In this document: positions 4,367 to 11,371 of the stretch, piece by piece
Numbering within the stretch: the first letter of the stretch is position 1
How the letters are laid out: every line of letters starts with the position of its first letter
DNA from: Dehalococcoidia bacterium
GTDB taxonomy: Bacteria > Chloroflexota > Dehalococcoidia > GIF9 > AB-539-J10
DNA: 11,371 bases
Direction: 5' to 3'
Assembly: GCA_030621105.1 (NCBI GenBank)
Contig: JAUXIH010000022.1
Span: 1 to 11,371, forward strand
Notes under the pieces: model-generated
What the model was told of the DNA's origin: nothing
Seen by the model: only the letters and a program-made list of their open reading frames with translations
The model's database searches: none
Program-made: the position numbers and the translations under genes

Positions 4367-6268
4367 CTATATAATAAGGAACTGTGGCTGATATTTTATA
4401 TCACTAGCGAAGGTAACTGCCTTGACATCATCTCGGATAACATAGATACGGGTGTTCTCTCTTCCTAGATTAAAGGGTGCGCCAACATAGGTTGGGAAGT
4501 CCTCTATTTTATTAGCAGCAGACAGGATAAATATATTGGGTGGGTCTGTAAGGTTATCTAAAGCTAATACATCGGCAGCAGCAATGGAATCTATTATAAC
4601 TACACCTTCGTCTACAGGGAGTAGAAATATCCAGTCTATATCCCATTTGTAGTTTTCGTTAGATGTTAGGGAGTCTGTGGCATAATTATATATCCTCAAT
4701 TGAAAAGTATTGTTTGTGGCTATGTCTGATTCTGCAATTGGAGGAAGGTTGAGCAAACCTAAATCAAGTATTTCCCAGGTATTGTGAACCGCACATTGAT
4801 AATATTCTGATAAAGTCTCGGAGGGCGTGTAGGTTTTATCCCCATAACTCCAGCCGAATCCCCAACTCAAATGGTCATAGTCGTTGGCATCCTGGCAGTA
4901 GCATCGTACCTTGACTAGCACTCTGAATTGCCCCTTTGGTAATGTAGCGATATCAAAGTTCAATCGAGATATTTCGACATTAGCGGCAACTCCCCCAGCA
5001 TCTTTTACCCAGGTTTCGTTATACATCTCCCCTGATACTGCTACATCTGGCTGTGGGGTATTGTAGTTATCACCCGCTGCCCCTGCAATATCTGTATAAC
5101 TATCAGCGGCCTCCCCTTCTATCCATAAATCATCTGTCTGTCTGGTTCCACTCCGTTTAGCAATCCAGACCTTTTTACTACCTGTTGCCCCCGCCTGAAC
5201 TAACTTGTGATACATCTTGGCTGGCTGGTCGCCATAGGATTCTGTAGTAGTAATGTCCTGATAGTTTGTTGGGCTTTCGGCAGCAAATATAGCGAATAAA
5301 GTATCATCGGTGGCATCGGCAGTCCAGTTTACTCCTGCATCAGCCGAGAAACATCTTTGCCCTGTAGCATAGCCAGCAGTAGCATCACTTCGGGGGGTAA
5401 GACGATTAGCCCCAGATTCTGGAATGTGGAAAACTAAAACATATTCAGTCGCATCGCTTAAAGCTACTGAACTGCCAAATATAACTCTCCACCATCCAAT
5501 ATAACTTCCCGAAGTTGGGATAGCACTAACATCTACTGTCCCCGTAGCAATTGCCACACCTGTTGGCAAACTCCCCGCAGTCGCAAATAAAGCCAGTGTC
5601 AAGTCGGTTATAGTTCCCGTTCGGTAACATTTTATCGCTGCTCCTACTGCCGTAAAGGCTGAAGTTGTAGTAAAGGTTTGACCCTCCCAATCATTACCGC
5701 CAAAGGGGTGAGTGGTATCATCATCTACTAGGAACGATTCCTTTATATCATAAGGACTTTGTGAGTTCTCTAGTGCATCTTGTACTATATCCTGATTAGT
5801 GTATCTGCCAAATGGTTTACAGACTAGGGTTATCGGGGCGTTCAAGATATAGTAATTATCAAGCGGTCTGGATAAGTAATCAGGGGGCATCTCCAAATCG
5901 CCCCGCAATACATCAAAAAAGGTAGATTGGTCTGCTGTATCCCCCCACTGATACTCTAAATATACCTGAGCACCATAGCCTGACAGTGTCCTCTTTTCAG
6001 CATCGTTCAAGAGCCTCTGTATTGTGCGAATGTTGGTTTTCAAGTCCGCTAGTGTTGAACCCCATATTTTAGTATTTAAGGTAATTGCCCGATTACCATA
6101 GGAAGCTGATGCTAACCGCCCTCCGTCAAAAAAGGGATTAGTAATATAGGATGCGTTGACTTGCGGTGCGGGCATAGACAACCCCTTTTGCATTACTTTG
6201 GCATCCGTGCCGTCATACAAGTTTACAGTAGTAGTGCCGTCTGATAACTTAATTCTAAAACTAGCCAC
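4367..6268 (-). CDS. Dit-like distal tail protein with lectin-like modules (633 aa)
   Basis: GTG start at 6268 with GGAG about 8 nt upstream, overlapping the tape measure stop by 8 bp. Residues 1-160 show the Dit-type N-terminal layout: an opening strand FRIKLSDGTTTVNLYDG, the LADLKTNIRTIQRLLNDAEKR helix and the ITLVCKPFGRYTN closing strand. Residues 175-330 form a beta-rich module ending in SSVALSDATEYVLVFHIP, a pattern of carbohydrate-binding jelly-roll domains. Residues 335-560 form a second beta-rich module with many aromatic residues (WGFGWSYGDKTY). The C-terminus (560-633) resembles a returning tail-tip domain. Dit proteins are about 250 residues; enlarged 'evolved' Dits carry such modules and help bind host sugars. 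That role here is inference; the tail-tip location follows from order after the tape measure. Confidence 0.7.
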   Translation of the reverse strand: MASFRIKLSDGTTTVNLYDGTDAKVMQKGLSMPAPQVNASYITNPFFDGGRLASASYGNRAITLNTKIWGSTLADLKTNIRTIQRLLNDAEKRTLSGYGAQVYLEYQWGDTADQSTFFDVLRGDLEMPPDYLSRPLDNYYILNAPITLVCKPFGRYTNQDIVQDALENSQSPYDIKESFLVDDDTTHPFGGNDWEGQTFTTTSAFTAVGAAIKCYRTGTITDLTLALFATAGSLPTGVAIATGTVDVSAIPTSGSYIGWWRVIFGSSVALSDATEYVLVFHIPESGANRLTPRSDATAGYATGQRCFSADAGVNWTADATDDTLFAIFAAESPTNYQDITTTESYGDQPAKMYHKLVQAGATGSKKVWIAKRSGTRQTDDLWIEGEAADSYTDIAGAAGDNYNTPQPDVAVSGEMYNETWVKDAGGVAANVEISRLNFDIATLPKGQFRVLVKVRCYCQDANDYDHLSWGFGWSYGDKTYTPSETLSEYYQCAVHNTWEILDLGLLNLPPIAESDIATNNTFQLRIYNYATDSLTSNENYKWDIDWIFLLPVDEGVVIIDSIAAADVLALDNLTDPPNIFILSAANKIEDFPTYVGAPFNLGRENTRIYVIRDDVKAVTFASDIKYQPQFLII

Positions 6269-7760
6269 CCATTCTCTCCCGTTTCATATAAGCATTACCT
6301 AAACTTCTGTTTACACTTTGCCCTACAAGTTCGCCATCCAAATAGATATTACTTGTTATAACATTCTCTATCGGGATACCGCTTTCCATCGGGATTACTG
6401 CTTCCCTACCACCCTCTCCTAGCATTGCAAAGGTGGGCTTATCCACTATACCACCGTATTGGAAAGTGGGAATTCCTAATAGATGGTTTCTATAAGCATT
6501 ACCTAATCCCCTAGCACCCCCAACTACACCTCCGGTAATTGGGCCACCCTTAGTGGTTGGCTCGCCATATTCCCAAAATTCCTTTTCCCAGGGATGCATA
6601 CTTTTATAGGGTGTCATTTGTTGCCCTCCCCCACCACCACCAAACAAACCCATCACCCAAGCCCAAAATGTCTTCAGGAGATCCCAAAATGCCAATACCT
6701 TTTCTATCGCTCTCTGAAAGGCGTTTGATATATCATTGGTAATACTATCCCAATGTGTCATCAAGGGTATAATCACCATCAAAGCCCCAGCTAAACCAAC
6801 TCCAATAAGTCCAAGAGCAGGCAATAGTGTCATATTAAGGCTAAAGGCAGCTAAGGTCATTTTTGCAATTGCCGCAGTTACCCCGTGAATGAGCATAGGT
6901 AAGCCAGGTAAGGCTATTAAGAGCGGCCCCAAAGCAAGCATAAGCAAACCGAGTGCTAAAGTGCTAAATACTATTGCCTTCGTTAAACCAGGATGCTTTT
7001 CAGTCCAGTCCTTAATCCCCGTGATTATATCGGTCATCTTTTCTATTAAATCTGGTAAAACGGTAGTCAGGTTTTCAGCCAGCACAGCCCCAAATCCCAT
7101 AAACGAAGTCTTTAGAGTAAGGATGGAATCGTTAAACCTTTCGGCAGCAGCCGCAGCCTCGGCATCAAACACAATCCCCAACTCTTCGGCCTTTTGCATC
7201 AGGGCTTCTATGCCATCAGCCCCTTCAGCTAACAAGGGTAGAAGTTCCGTGCCAGCTCTACCGAATATGTCCTGTGCTGTAGCAGCCCGCATCGTGGCAT
7301 TCTCTAATCCCGCAATGGCTAGAGCAATTGTTCTAAACTGCTCTTCAGGGTTTTGCTTCATAAGAGCTTCTGCTGATAGCCCTATCCTGTCAAAAGACCT
7401 GATATAAGTTGCCATCCCCTCTGAAGCGTCAACAATGGTCTTCGCCATTCTCTTGACACCCTTCGCTAATGTATCAAGGGAAGCCCCGCTTATCTCGGCA
7501 GCGTATCTTAGTTTAGAAAGCATCTCGGTAGTAAAGCCCGTCTTTTTAGCTAATTTAGCAACCTGGTCTCCCGCTTTGGCATAGGATAGCGTCATTTTAG
7601 TCATCCCGCCCACAATGACAGTTCCCATTGCTGTCATCGCCATCCCTGCCATTCGGCACTGTTTAGACATCGCTTGTAACTTACCAGAGATGCCCTTCAG
7701 GACAGGGGAGGCTTGGTCTTTACCAGTTACCCGTATTTCTACCTTGCCAGTTTGAGCCAT
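6261..7760 (-). CDS. Tail tape measure protein (499 aa)
   Basis: ATG at 7760 follows AGGA at 10 nt. The N-terminus (KVEIRVTGKDQASPVLKGIS) and the helix-rich 25-250 region match the TP901/TIGR01760-type tape measure proteins. Residues 262-291 and 311-334 are strongly hydrophobic, the segments thought to insert in the host membrane during DNA entry. Residues 374-379 are a glycine run. The C-terminus has the hallmark YGGIVDKPTFAMLGEGGREAVIPME (436-460). From the rule of about 0.15 nm per residue the tail would be roughly 75 nm. It follows the chaperone genes and precedes the Dit-like gene, the canonical position. A 16-bp exact repeat inside it (6287-6302 and 6491-6506) encodes a repeated LGNAY. 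Confidence 0.95.
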   Translation of the reverse strand: MAQTGKVEIRVTGKDQASPVLKGISGKLQAMSKQCRMAGMAMTAMGTVIVGGMTKMTLSYAKAGDQVAKLAKKTGFTTEMLSKLRYAAEISGASLDTLAKGVKRMAKTIVDASEGMATYIRSFDRIGLSAEALMKQNPEEQFRTIALAIAGLENATMRAATAQDIFGRAGTELLPLLAEGADGIEALMQKAEELGIVFDAEAAAAAERFNDSILTLKTSFMGFGAVLAENLTTVLPDLIEKMTDIITGIKDWTEKHPGLTKAIVFSTLALGLLMLALGPLLIALPGLPMLIHGVTAAIAKMTLAAFSLNMTLLPALGLIGVGLAGALMVIIPLMTHWDSITNDISNAFQRAIEKVLAFWDLLKTFWAWVMGLFGGGGGGQQMTPYKSMHPWEKEFWEYGEPTTKGGPITGGVVGGARGLGNAYRNHLLGIPTFQYGGIVDKPTFAMLGEGGREAVIPMESGIPIENVITSNIYLDGELVGQSVNRSLGNAYMKRERMGG

Positions 7761-7764
7761 TGTT

Positions 7765-8052
7765 TTACATTCCTAATACTTTGCCAATTTCCACCAACAC
7801 GTCAGCATCCACAAGTGCCCCGACTTGCTCTTCGGTCATATCGGGGTAGTCTCTCCTGAGCCTTAAATAAAGAATGTAGCGGATTGGTTTGACCGCTCCG
7901 CTCTCCAGAAGTTTGGCAATAGGCTCGTTAAACGCATCCTCAACCTCTACCATTACATTGAGGTTTATGGGGCTTAAAGTGTAAGTCCCCCCGTCTGCTA
8001 GTTTAATCCTGTCTATCGCTGGCTTCGCTGCTAGTGTTTTCTTGGTCATCAT
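7765..8052 (-). CDS. Tail assembly chaperone, G-like (95 aa)
   Basis: The protein opens MMTKKTL and then IDRIKLADGGTYTLSPINLNVMVEVEDAFNEP, the pattern of lambda G/TAC-type chaperones, which bind the tape measure during tail assembly. Residues 55-90 (KPIRYILYLRLRRDYPDMTEEQVGALVD) match the usual helical C-terminus. It overlaps the preceding gene by 50 bp in another frame and ends just before the tape measure. The start is odd: a GGGGG run ends one base before ATG 8052 and 4 bases before ATG 8049, too close for good ribosome loading. It may instead be made by frameshifting from the gene upstream (see 8053-8059). Confidence 0.75.
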   Translation of the reverse strand: MMTKKTLAAKPAIDRIKLADGGTYTLSPINLNVMVEVEDAFNEPIAKLLESGAVKPIRYILYLRLRRDYPDMTEEQVGALVDADVLVEIGKVLGM

Positions 8053-8290
8053 TCCCCCTTTCTGGCGGCATTCCGATAAAGTCTTCTGGCCGCCGCTTGT
8101 GGTTTTTATCGCTTGTCAGAATGGCTGCTATGGTCGCAATGCTATAGTTCCGGTTATAGTCGTCTACCTTCTTTTGATACGAAAGCTCGCTTACTAACAA
8201 ATTTATATCAGCAGCGTCCATCTCCCGTATATACTCAAGAGGCCAGCCCGTCTCCCTGATTATGAATACTACTAGTTCGTCATAATTCAT
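8003..8290 (-). CDS. Tail assembly chaperone-type protein, first gene (95 aa)
   Basis: ATG at 8290 is 1 nt after the stop of the large major tail paralogue and has no ribosome-binding site, so it depends on coupling. Residues 1-60 (NYDELVVFIIRETGWPLEYIREMDAADINLLVSEL, YSIATIAAIL) are an alpha-helical domain like the T part of tail chaperone pairs, and residues 80-95 are a polar tail (NDDQENTSSEASDRQD). Lambda order is G then T; here the T-like segment comes first and the G-like one second, a reversal seen in the sequence. Its last 17 codons overlap the next gene. The pair may give both a 95-residue protein and a fused 175-residue protein. Confidence 0.7.
   Translation of the reverse strand: MNYDELVVFIIRETGWPLEYIREMDAADINLLVSELSYQKKVDDYNRNYSIATIAAILTSDKNHKRRPEDFIGMPPERGNDDQENTSSEASDRQD
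8053..8059 (-). promoter_or_regulatory. Candidate -2 frameshift site (GGGGG run) in chaperone overlap
   Basis: In the first gene the bases read AGG-GGG-AAT (codons 78-80). A -2 slip of the Gly tRNA re-pairs perfectly on GGG and enters the second gene's frame as GGA-ATG, giving a fusion of 79+1+95 residues. +1 slippage also reaches that frame; -1 does not. Tail chaperone frameshifting is known in many siphophages, and a -2 shift in Mu. Whether it operates here is inference. Confidence 0.4.
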
Positions 8291-8291
8291 T

Positions 8292-9104
8292 TTAGGTCGT
8301 TGCTATCGTGAGCACTCCTACACCCTGGAAGTCATACGAATAGGTTACAACTCCGTCTGTTGGCGTGGCTGGATGCAAGCCTGTTATGATGCAATTACCT
8401 AGAAACGCCTGCGTTACCGTGGCCGACTCTGCTAGTTCAATGCCCATCTGCGTTCCGATAGTAAGCGGGGCGCCGTCCTTAAAACCTTCAAACGAACCTG
8501 ACCACCCTGTTAAAACAGGAATGTAAGCCCGATGCCCACTTGAATCAAACCCTGTAACTTCAGAGACATCATAAATCTGGTCTAAAGTCCACGACCTTAT
8601 ACCAGCGATGTTTTTAGCTGCCCTGATATCATCAAGGTAGACAGACATCTCCTGGGCATTGGCGTTCATCTCTAGCCCGATGATAGTGCCTGCCGTAGTG
8701 TCATCTAATGTTTTGCCCGCTACTTCTGCGCAATGGCAGTATTTCCAAGTATCGGCTGAAAGTGCTGGAATGTTTACCTGCGATGTGGGGCTTCCCCCCG
8801 AAGCCGTAGTGCCCAACCCTATCACTAAATCATTTGCCGCTACATCTGCCGTAGCCCTTGCCCAACACAAGATATGCGTGTAAGTGGACACATTTTTAGC
8901 TGCCCCCATAGTTTCAAACATCACAATATCGGCATTGGTTATCCCAACACCTAGCACGCATTTTGAGCTACCACTACCAACCTTGACTATTGTGCTTTCA
9001 AGGCTTGCCGTTCCGTGTGTCCCACTTTCCCAGGCATCCTCGCAGTCCTCCAATAGCAAGTCGGCAACGTAGCAATTACCTGCTTTACCCGATATTCTAG
9101 CCAT
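8292..9104 (-). CDS. Major tail protein paralogue with lectin-like insert (270 aa)
   Basis: ATG at 9104 follows GGAGG. Residues 168-270 are about 58% identical by hand to residues 20-123 of the 123-aa protein encoded just upstream, including SWTLDQ, FDSS, HRAYIP, GWSGSFEG, PLTIGT, IITGLH and VTYSYDFQG; both begin MAR. Between the shared N-terminus and that core lie about 150 extra residues (14-163), running from LLLEDCEDAW through SGSSKC and ALSADTWKY to MSVYLDDIRAAKN. This pattern (an EDxED start, WxY middle and YLDDI end) is that of CBM/concanavalin-like jelly rolls. It could be a tube subunit that displays a sugar-binding domain or a minor tail-end form. It lies directly between the plain copy and the chaperones. 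Confidence 0.75.
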   Translation of the reverse strand: MARISGKAGNCYVADLLLEDCEDAWESGTHGTASLESTIVKVGSGSSKCVLGVGITNADIVMFETMGAAKNVSTYTHILCWARATADVAANDLVIGLGTTASGGSPTSQVNIPALSADTWKYCHCAEVAGKTLDDTTAGTIIGLEMNANAQEMSVYLDDIRAAKNIAGIRSWTLDQIYDVSEVTGFDSSGHRAYIPVLTGWSGSFEGFKDGAPLTIGTQMGIELAESATVTQAFLGNCIITGLHPATPTDGVVTYSYDFQGVGVLTIATT

Positions 9105-9117
9105 AAGTTACCTCCTA

Positions 9118-9489
9118 TTATGCTGTCGCTATTGTAAGCCCTGCGGTGCCCTGAAAGTCATAAGAGTAAGTTACCAAACCATCAACCGCAGTCGTAGCGT
9201 GCAAGCCTGTTATAATCGCTTGCCCGTTGAACATCTGCGATGCTGAATTCAGCACTTCCTCTAAAATCAAGGCAATCTCCGTGCCAATGGTTAGTGGCAC
9301 TCCATTTTTGTAGCCCTCAAAGCTACCCGACCAACCATCTAACCCTGGAATGTATGCTCTGTGTGCGCTTGAATCAAACGCTGTGGATTCCAGAGCATCA
9401 AAGGTCTGGTCAAGTGTCCACGACTTTATTCCATCAACATCATTTGTCGCAACACTAACCGAGCCACCCGTTCCCGCTAATCTAGCCAT
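9118..9489 (-). CDS. Major tail (tube) protein (123 aa)
   Basis: ATG at 9489 follows GGAGG at 6 nt. The protein is compact and beta-rich (GWSGSFEGYKNGVPLTIGTEI, DGLVTYSYDFQGTAGLTIATA), as expected of the tail tube fold shared by siphophage tube proteins; at 123 residues it is at the small end. It lies between the tail terminator-type gene and the chaperones, the tube protein position, and its paralogue follows it 14 bp downstream. I infer it is the main tube subunit because it is the plain copy and occupies the first position, but the two copies' relative amounts cannot be seen. Confidence 0.75.
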   Translation of the reverse strand: MARLAGTGGSVSVATNDVDGIKSWTLDQTFDALESTAFDSSAHRAYIPGLDGWSGSFEGYKNGVPLTIGTEIALILEEVLNSASQMFNGQAIITGLHATTAVDGLVTYSYDFQGTAGLTIATA

Positions 9490-9513
9490 TCTGAACCTCC
9501 TATTATTTTATAT

Positions 9514-9924
9514 TTACACCCAAGCCTGAAGCTCCCACTCCGTGCTCAGGTAAGTGATACCACCCCAGACCGTAGTTCCCAATCCTTTATTACTTATAAT
9601 TCTTGAATCATCTGCCGAACTATTTAGCGTAGAATCTCCGTTGATTGCCGCTACCACCGAATCACTACCCGAAATCTCTATATAATCCAGCATATTAGCT
9701 AATACCGAGGGCTGGTCTTGCTTTGTAAATACAAGCAGAATTCTAAAGGTAAACCCAGAATTTCTGTCAAACGCTGTATCATAGGTAGTCTCTCCAGGTA
9801 TAATCAGGGCAGTCGGGAACTGATTGATAGAATCGGGCAGCTCACTAGGGGCAAATACCCGCCTGATTGAGCTAATAGTTTCTAGTCTAGTTTTAATTCC
9901 GCTACCGATTAATTCTAAGCCCAC
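9514..9924 (-). CDS. Tail terminator/completion-type protein (136 aa)
   Basis: A GTG start (9924) is coupled to the upstream stop as TAGTG, with GAGG about 8 nt before. The sequence (MGLELIGSGIKTRLETI, then PTALIIPGE, FTFRILLVFTKQD and the ending EWELQAW) has the strand-helix pattern of the gpU/tail-completion families, which cap the tail tube and join it to the head. The position between the gp10-like and tail tube genes agrees. A tail minor-protein of the DUF3168 kind is equally possible; the function class is similar. Confidence 0.65.
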   Translation of the reverse strand: MGLELIGSGIKTRLETISSIRRVFAPSELPDSINQFPTALIIPGETTYDTAFDRNSGFTFRILLVFTKQDQPSVLANMLDYIEISGSDSVVAAINGDSTLNSSADDSRIISNKGLGTTVWGGITYLSTEWELQAWV

Positions 9925-10313
9925 TATACCAACCTCTTTTCAATACCTTTTGCTAACGTCTTTTCGTTTTCGCTTAGTGTGCTAGACAGTTGAGACAACC
10001 CATAGGAGAACATACCCTCGCCTAACACCTTGACCGACCCCTCCATATGCCTAGCTTTTAATTCCGTTCCTGGAATTCCATACTCTACTGTGGGGGCATA
10101 TTCTACTAAAGTGCCAACAAAGCCTTCATCACCTGTCAACTTGTGAGCGATACTAGCCCTTAATCTCCCAGTTTTGACTACCGTTGCCATCTTAACAAGG
10201 CGGTCTAGCTTTAAGGTTAAAGTTCTGATTATACCTTTGGTTTCCTTTGGCACGGCGTTACTGGCATATTTAGCCGCTAGTTCCTTGCCCTGTGTTATCT
10301 TAATTTCTAACAC
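9924..10313 (-). CDS. HK97 gp10-like neck/tail-joining protein (129 aa)
   Basis: GTG start at 10313 overlapping the upstream stop (TAGTG), with AAGGA 8 nt upstream. The core VVKTGRLRASIAHKL (residues 45-59), then GTLVEYAPTVEYGIPGT (67-83) and the HMEGSVKV segment, match the HK97-gp10-like family: the TGRLRxSI and VEYAxxVEYG motifs are diagnostic. These small proteins help join heads to tails. Length (about 130) and context (after the gp6-like connector, before the tail completion gene) both fit. Confidence 0.85.
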   Translation of the reverse strand: MLEIKITQGKELAAKYASNAVPKETKGIIRTLTLKLDRLVKMATVVKTGRLRASIAHKLTGDEGFVGTLVEYAPTVEYGIPGTELKARHMEGSVKVLGEGMFSYGLSQLSSTLSENEKTLAKGIEKRLV

Positions 10314-10885
10314 TAGAGGTTTCCTTTTCTAAGCGGTGTTAGCGTCATCAATAAGTCTGGGTCGATTCCCTTGTACATTATCAGCGAGCCAAATTCGCTA
10401 GTTCCTATCACATCAGCGTAAGCTGTATCTTTTCTCTTAAACCACCTGCAAACTTGTATAATAGATGCCCTTGTTACTACATCGGGGACAGTCGCTTGAT
10501 AGCCCCAGCTTCCCGCAATTTCAACACCTTTCTTAATACCAGAAGCGAACCCGCCGTAAGTAGAATTGGGGCTTAATTTTATCCTTGTTTTGGGCGTGGT
10601 GTTTAGAGGATACAGAATATAATCAGTAGTCGCCATTGTGGATTCATAGGTAGCATCACCATCTTGGTCTAGCTTTAAGGTAGTAACTGAAATCAAGTCA
10701 TCTATAAATAGTGGGGAAGGCGAGCCGTCAAAGTATTTAGTGGTGGAGGTTGCAGTAAAATCACGATTGCAATAGGTGTCAATAAAGCCTTTGGCTTGGT
10801 CTACCATTCCCATTAGCATATCGTCATAATCGTCTGTCGTTAGGTCTAGCTCTGTCTTTACTTCGTCAAGCGTTGAATAGCCCAT
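10313..10885 (-). CDS. Head-tail connector, gp6-like (190 aa)
   Basis: ATG at 10885 follows AGGAGGG at 4 nt. The N-terminus (STLDEVKTELDLTTDDYDDMLMGMVDQAKGFIDTYCNRDF) is the family's first helical hairpin: 'YSTLDEVK...L...TDDYDD' and 'FIDxYCNRDF' are typical of the gp6-like connectors (PF05135 and relatives) that sit under the portal. The C-terminal part (PDVVTRASIIQVCRWFKRKDTAYADVIG) is the closing helix pair, with a beta insert between them. It is followed by the gp10-like gene in the standard order. Confidence 0.85.
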   Translation of the reverse strand: MGYSTLDEVKTELDLTTDDYDDMLMGMVDQAKGFIDTYCNRDFTATSTTKYFDGSPSPLFIDDLISVTTLKLDQDGDATYESTMATTDYILYPLNTTPKTRIKLSPNSTYGGFASGIKKGVEIAGSWGYQATVPDVVTRASIIQVCRWFKRKDTAYADVIGTSEFGSLIMYKGIDPDLLMTLTPLRKGNL

Positions 10886-10893
10886 AATCCCTC

Positions 10894-11208
10894 CTAGCCT
10901 GATTCAACCACTGTAATACTAAAATTCTCCGTGCTTTCGATAACCCCTGATTTGGTAAGCTCTAACTCCGCTATATATCTACCCACAGTATCAAAGTCCC
11001 CATTAGCAACTGTATAATGGCAAGTCCCCGATGCGGCGGTATCCACAGGGCAATTACTATCAATAAGTAGCGTGCCTGATACTTTGGCAGCCCAAACCTT
11101 CAGCGTTACAAGATAGCCCGATAAGTCATAAGCACTAGCACTCGAGTCGGTAACTGTGAAGCTCAGGTCATACCCTTTATCGCCTTTGGGAACTGTTATC
11201 TTTTCCAT
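10894..11208 (-). CDS. BppU N-terminal-like beta-sandwich protein (104 aa)
   Basis: ATG at 11208 follows GGTGA at 4 nt and overlaps the upstream stop (TAATG). The sequence KGDKGYDLSFTVTDSSASAYDLSGYLVTLKVW, then CHYTV, GDFDTVGRYIAELELT and FSITV, has the strand pattern of the BppU N-terminal/Ig-like domains: a GD-G-DL-F opening and a G-Y-AE-EL edge strand. In BppU this domain docks a receptor-binding part to the baseplate. Here the gene stands alone upstream of the connector, where a capsid decoration or head-fibre protein would lie. Both roles are inference. Confidence 0.6.
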   Translation of the reverse strand: MEKITVPKGDKGYDLSFTVTDSSASAYDLSGYLVTLKVWAAKVSGTLLIDSNCPVDTAASGTCHYTVANGDFDTVGRYIAELELTKSGVIESTENFSITVVESG

Positions 11209-11357
11209 TAGTTCACCTTCATTTTTAGAGATGTTATAGCACGGCTGAATAAACTTGCTGTAAGTGTCCGCTTGAATAACTTTATTGCGAGGCCGACTAT
11301 TCTAGGCCATCTGTCAAAAGTGGTTTCATCAAAGTATATCTCATCAAAAGCGTTCAT
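11208..11357 (-). CDS. Unknown small protein (49 aa)
   Basis: ATG at 11357 with AGGG about 9 nt upstream gives MNAFDEIYFDETTFDRWPRI, then a basic amphipathic stretch (LAIKLFKRTLTASLFSRAIT) and stop at 11208, coupled as TAATG to the BppU-like gene. The frame has no stop between the ATG and the window edge, so a longer protein whose N-terminus is outside cannot be ruled out. I do not recognise it. The coupling and ribosome-binding site make it likely real. Confidence 0.55.
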   Translation of the reverse strand: MNAFDEIYFDETTFDRWPRIVGLAIKLFKRTLTASLFSRAITSLKMKVN

Positions 11358-11371
11358 TTGTTCTATCCCTT

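Noticed and set aside
6889..7407. 172-codon open frame on the plus strand
   Set aside because: It lies wholly antisense to the tape measure gene, has a low-complexity serine/proline/alanine composition and no ribosome-binding site; a shadow of the tape measure.

Overview
The window looks like part of a tailed double-stranded DNA phage, or a prophage, with a long non-contractile (siphovirus-type) tail. Every gene I can support is on the minus strand, so transcription runs from high to low coordinates. The host cannot be fixed from the sequence. Strong GGAGG ribosome-binding sites, two exact sigma-70 consensus promoters and frequent ATGA/TAATG/TAGTG couplings show an ordinary bacterial host. 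By hand count the gene regions I checked are about 41% G+C.

Late structural operon (11357 down to about 1830). In transcription order: a 49-residue small protein; a BppU-like beta-sandwich protein; a gp6-like head-tail connector; an HK97 gp10-like neck protein; a tail terminator/completion-type protein; a major tail protein; a second, larger paralogue of it carrying a lectin-like insert; two overlapping tail-assembly chaperone-type genes; the tape measure; a 633-residue Dit-like tail-tip protein with carbohydrate-binding-like modules; an inserted HNH endonuclease; a baseplate hub-like protein; two small zinc-ribbon proteins; and two small membrane proteins that look like a holin/XhlA-type pair. 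The operon ends at a clear intrinsic terminator (1761-1737).

Control and RNA region (1737 down to 1). Seventeen bases after the terminator's T-run is the first of two exact TTGACA-17-TATAAT promoters (P1, 1720-1692). P1 is followed by a hairpin with a U-run, so it may make a roughly 110-nt RNA or a leader peptide. The second promoter (P2, 1528-1500) heads another operon: a 52-residue probable ribbon-helix-helix protein, a 61-residue zinc protein, a class II tRNA-like gene whose anticodon loop is one base short, about 400 nt of G+C-rich sequence (164/300 by hand, about 55%) with no convincing gene and many complementary segments, two more small CxxC proteins, and a gene running off the window.

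The most interesting element is this gene-free stretch (1037-640). Its context (phage, directly after a tRNA, several hundred nucleotides, G+C-rich, internally self-complementary) is that of the large phage RNAs such as GOLLD and ROOL. I cannot assign it to either, and it may be a new class. Other points of interest are the duplicated major tail protein with a 150-residue insertion, a G-run suited to a -2 frameshift in the tail chaperone overlap, and 12-bp direct repeats flanking the HNH gene.
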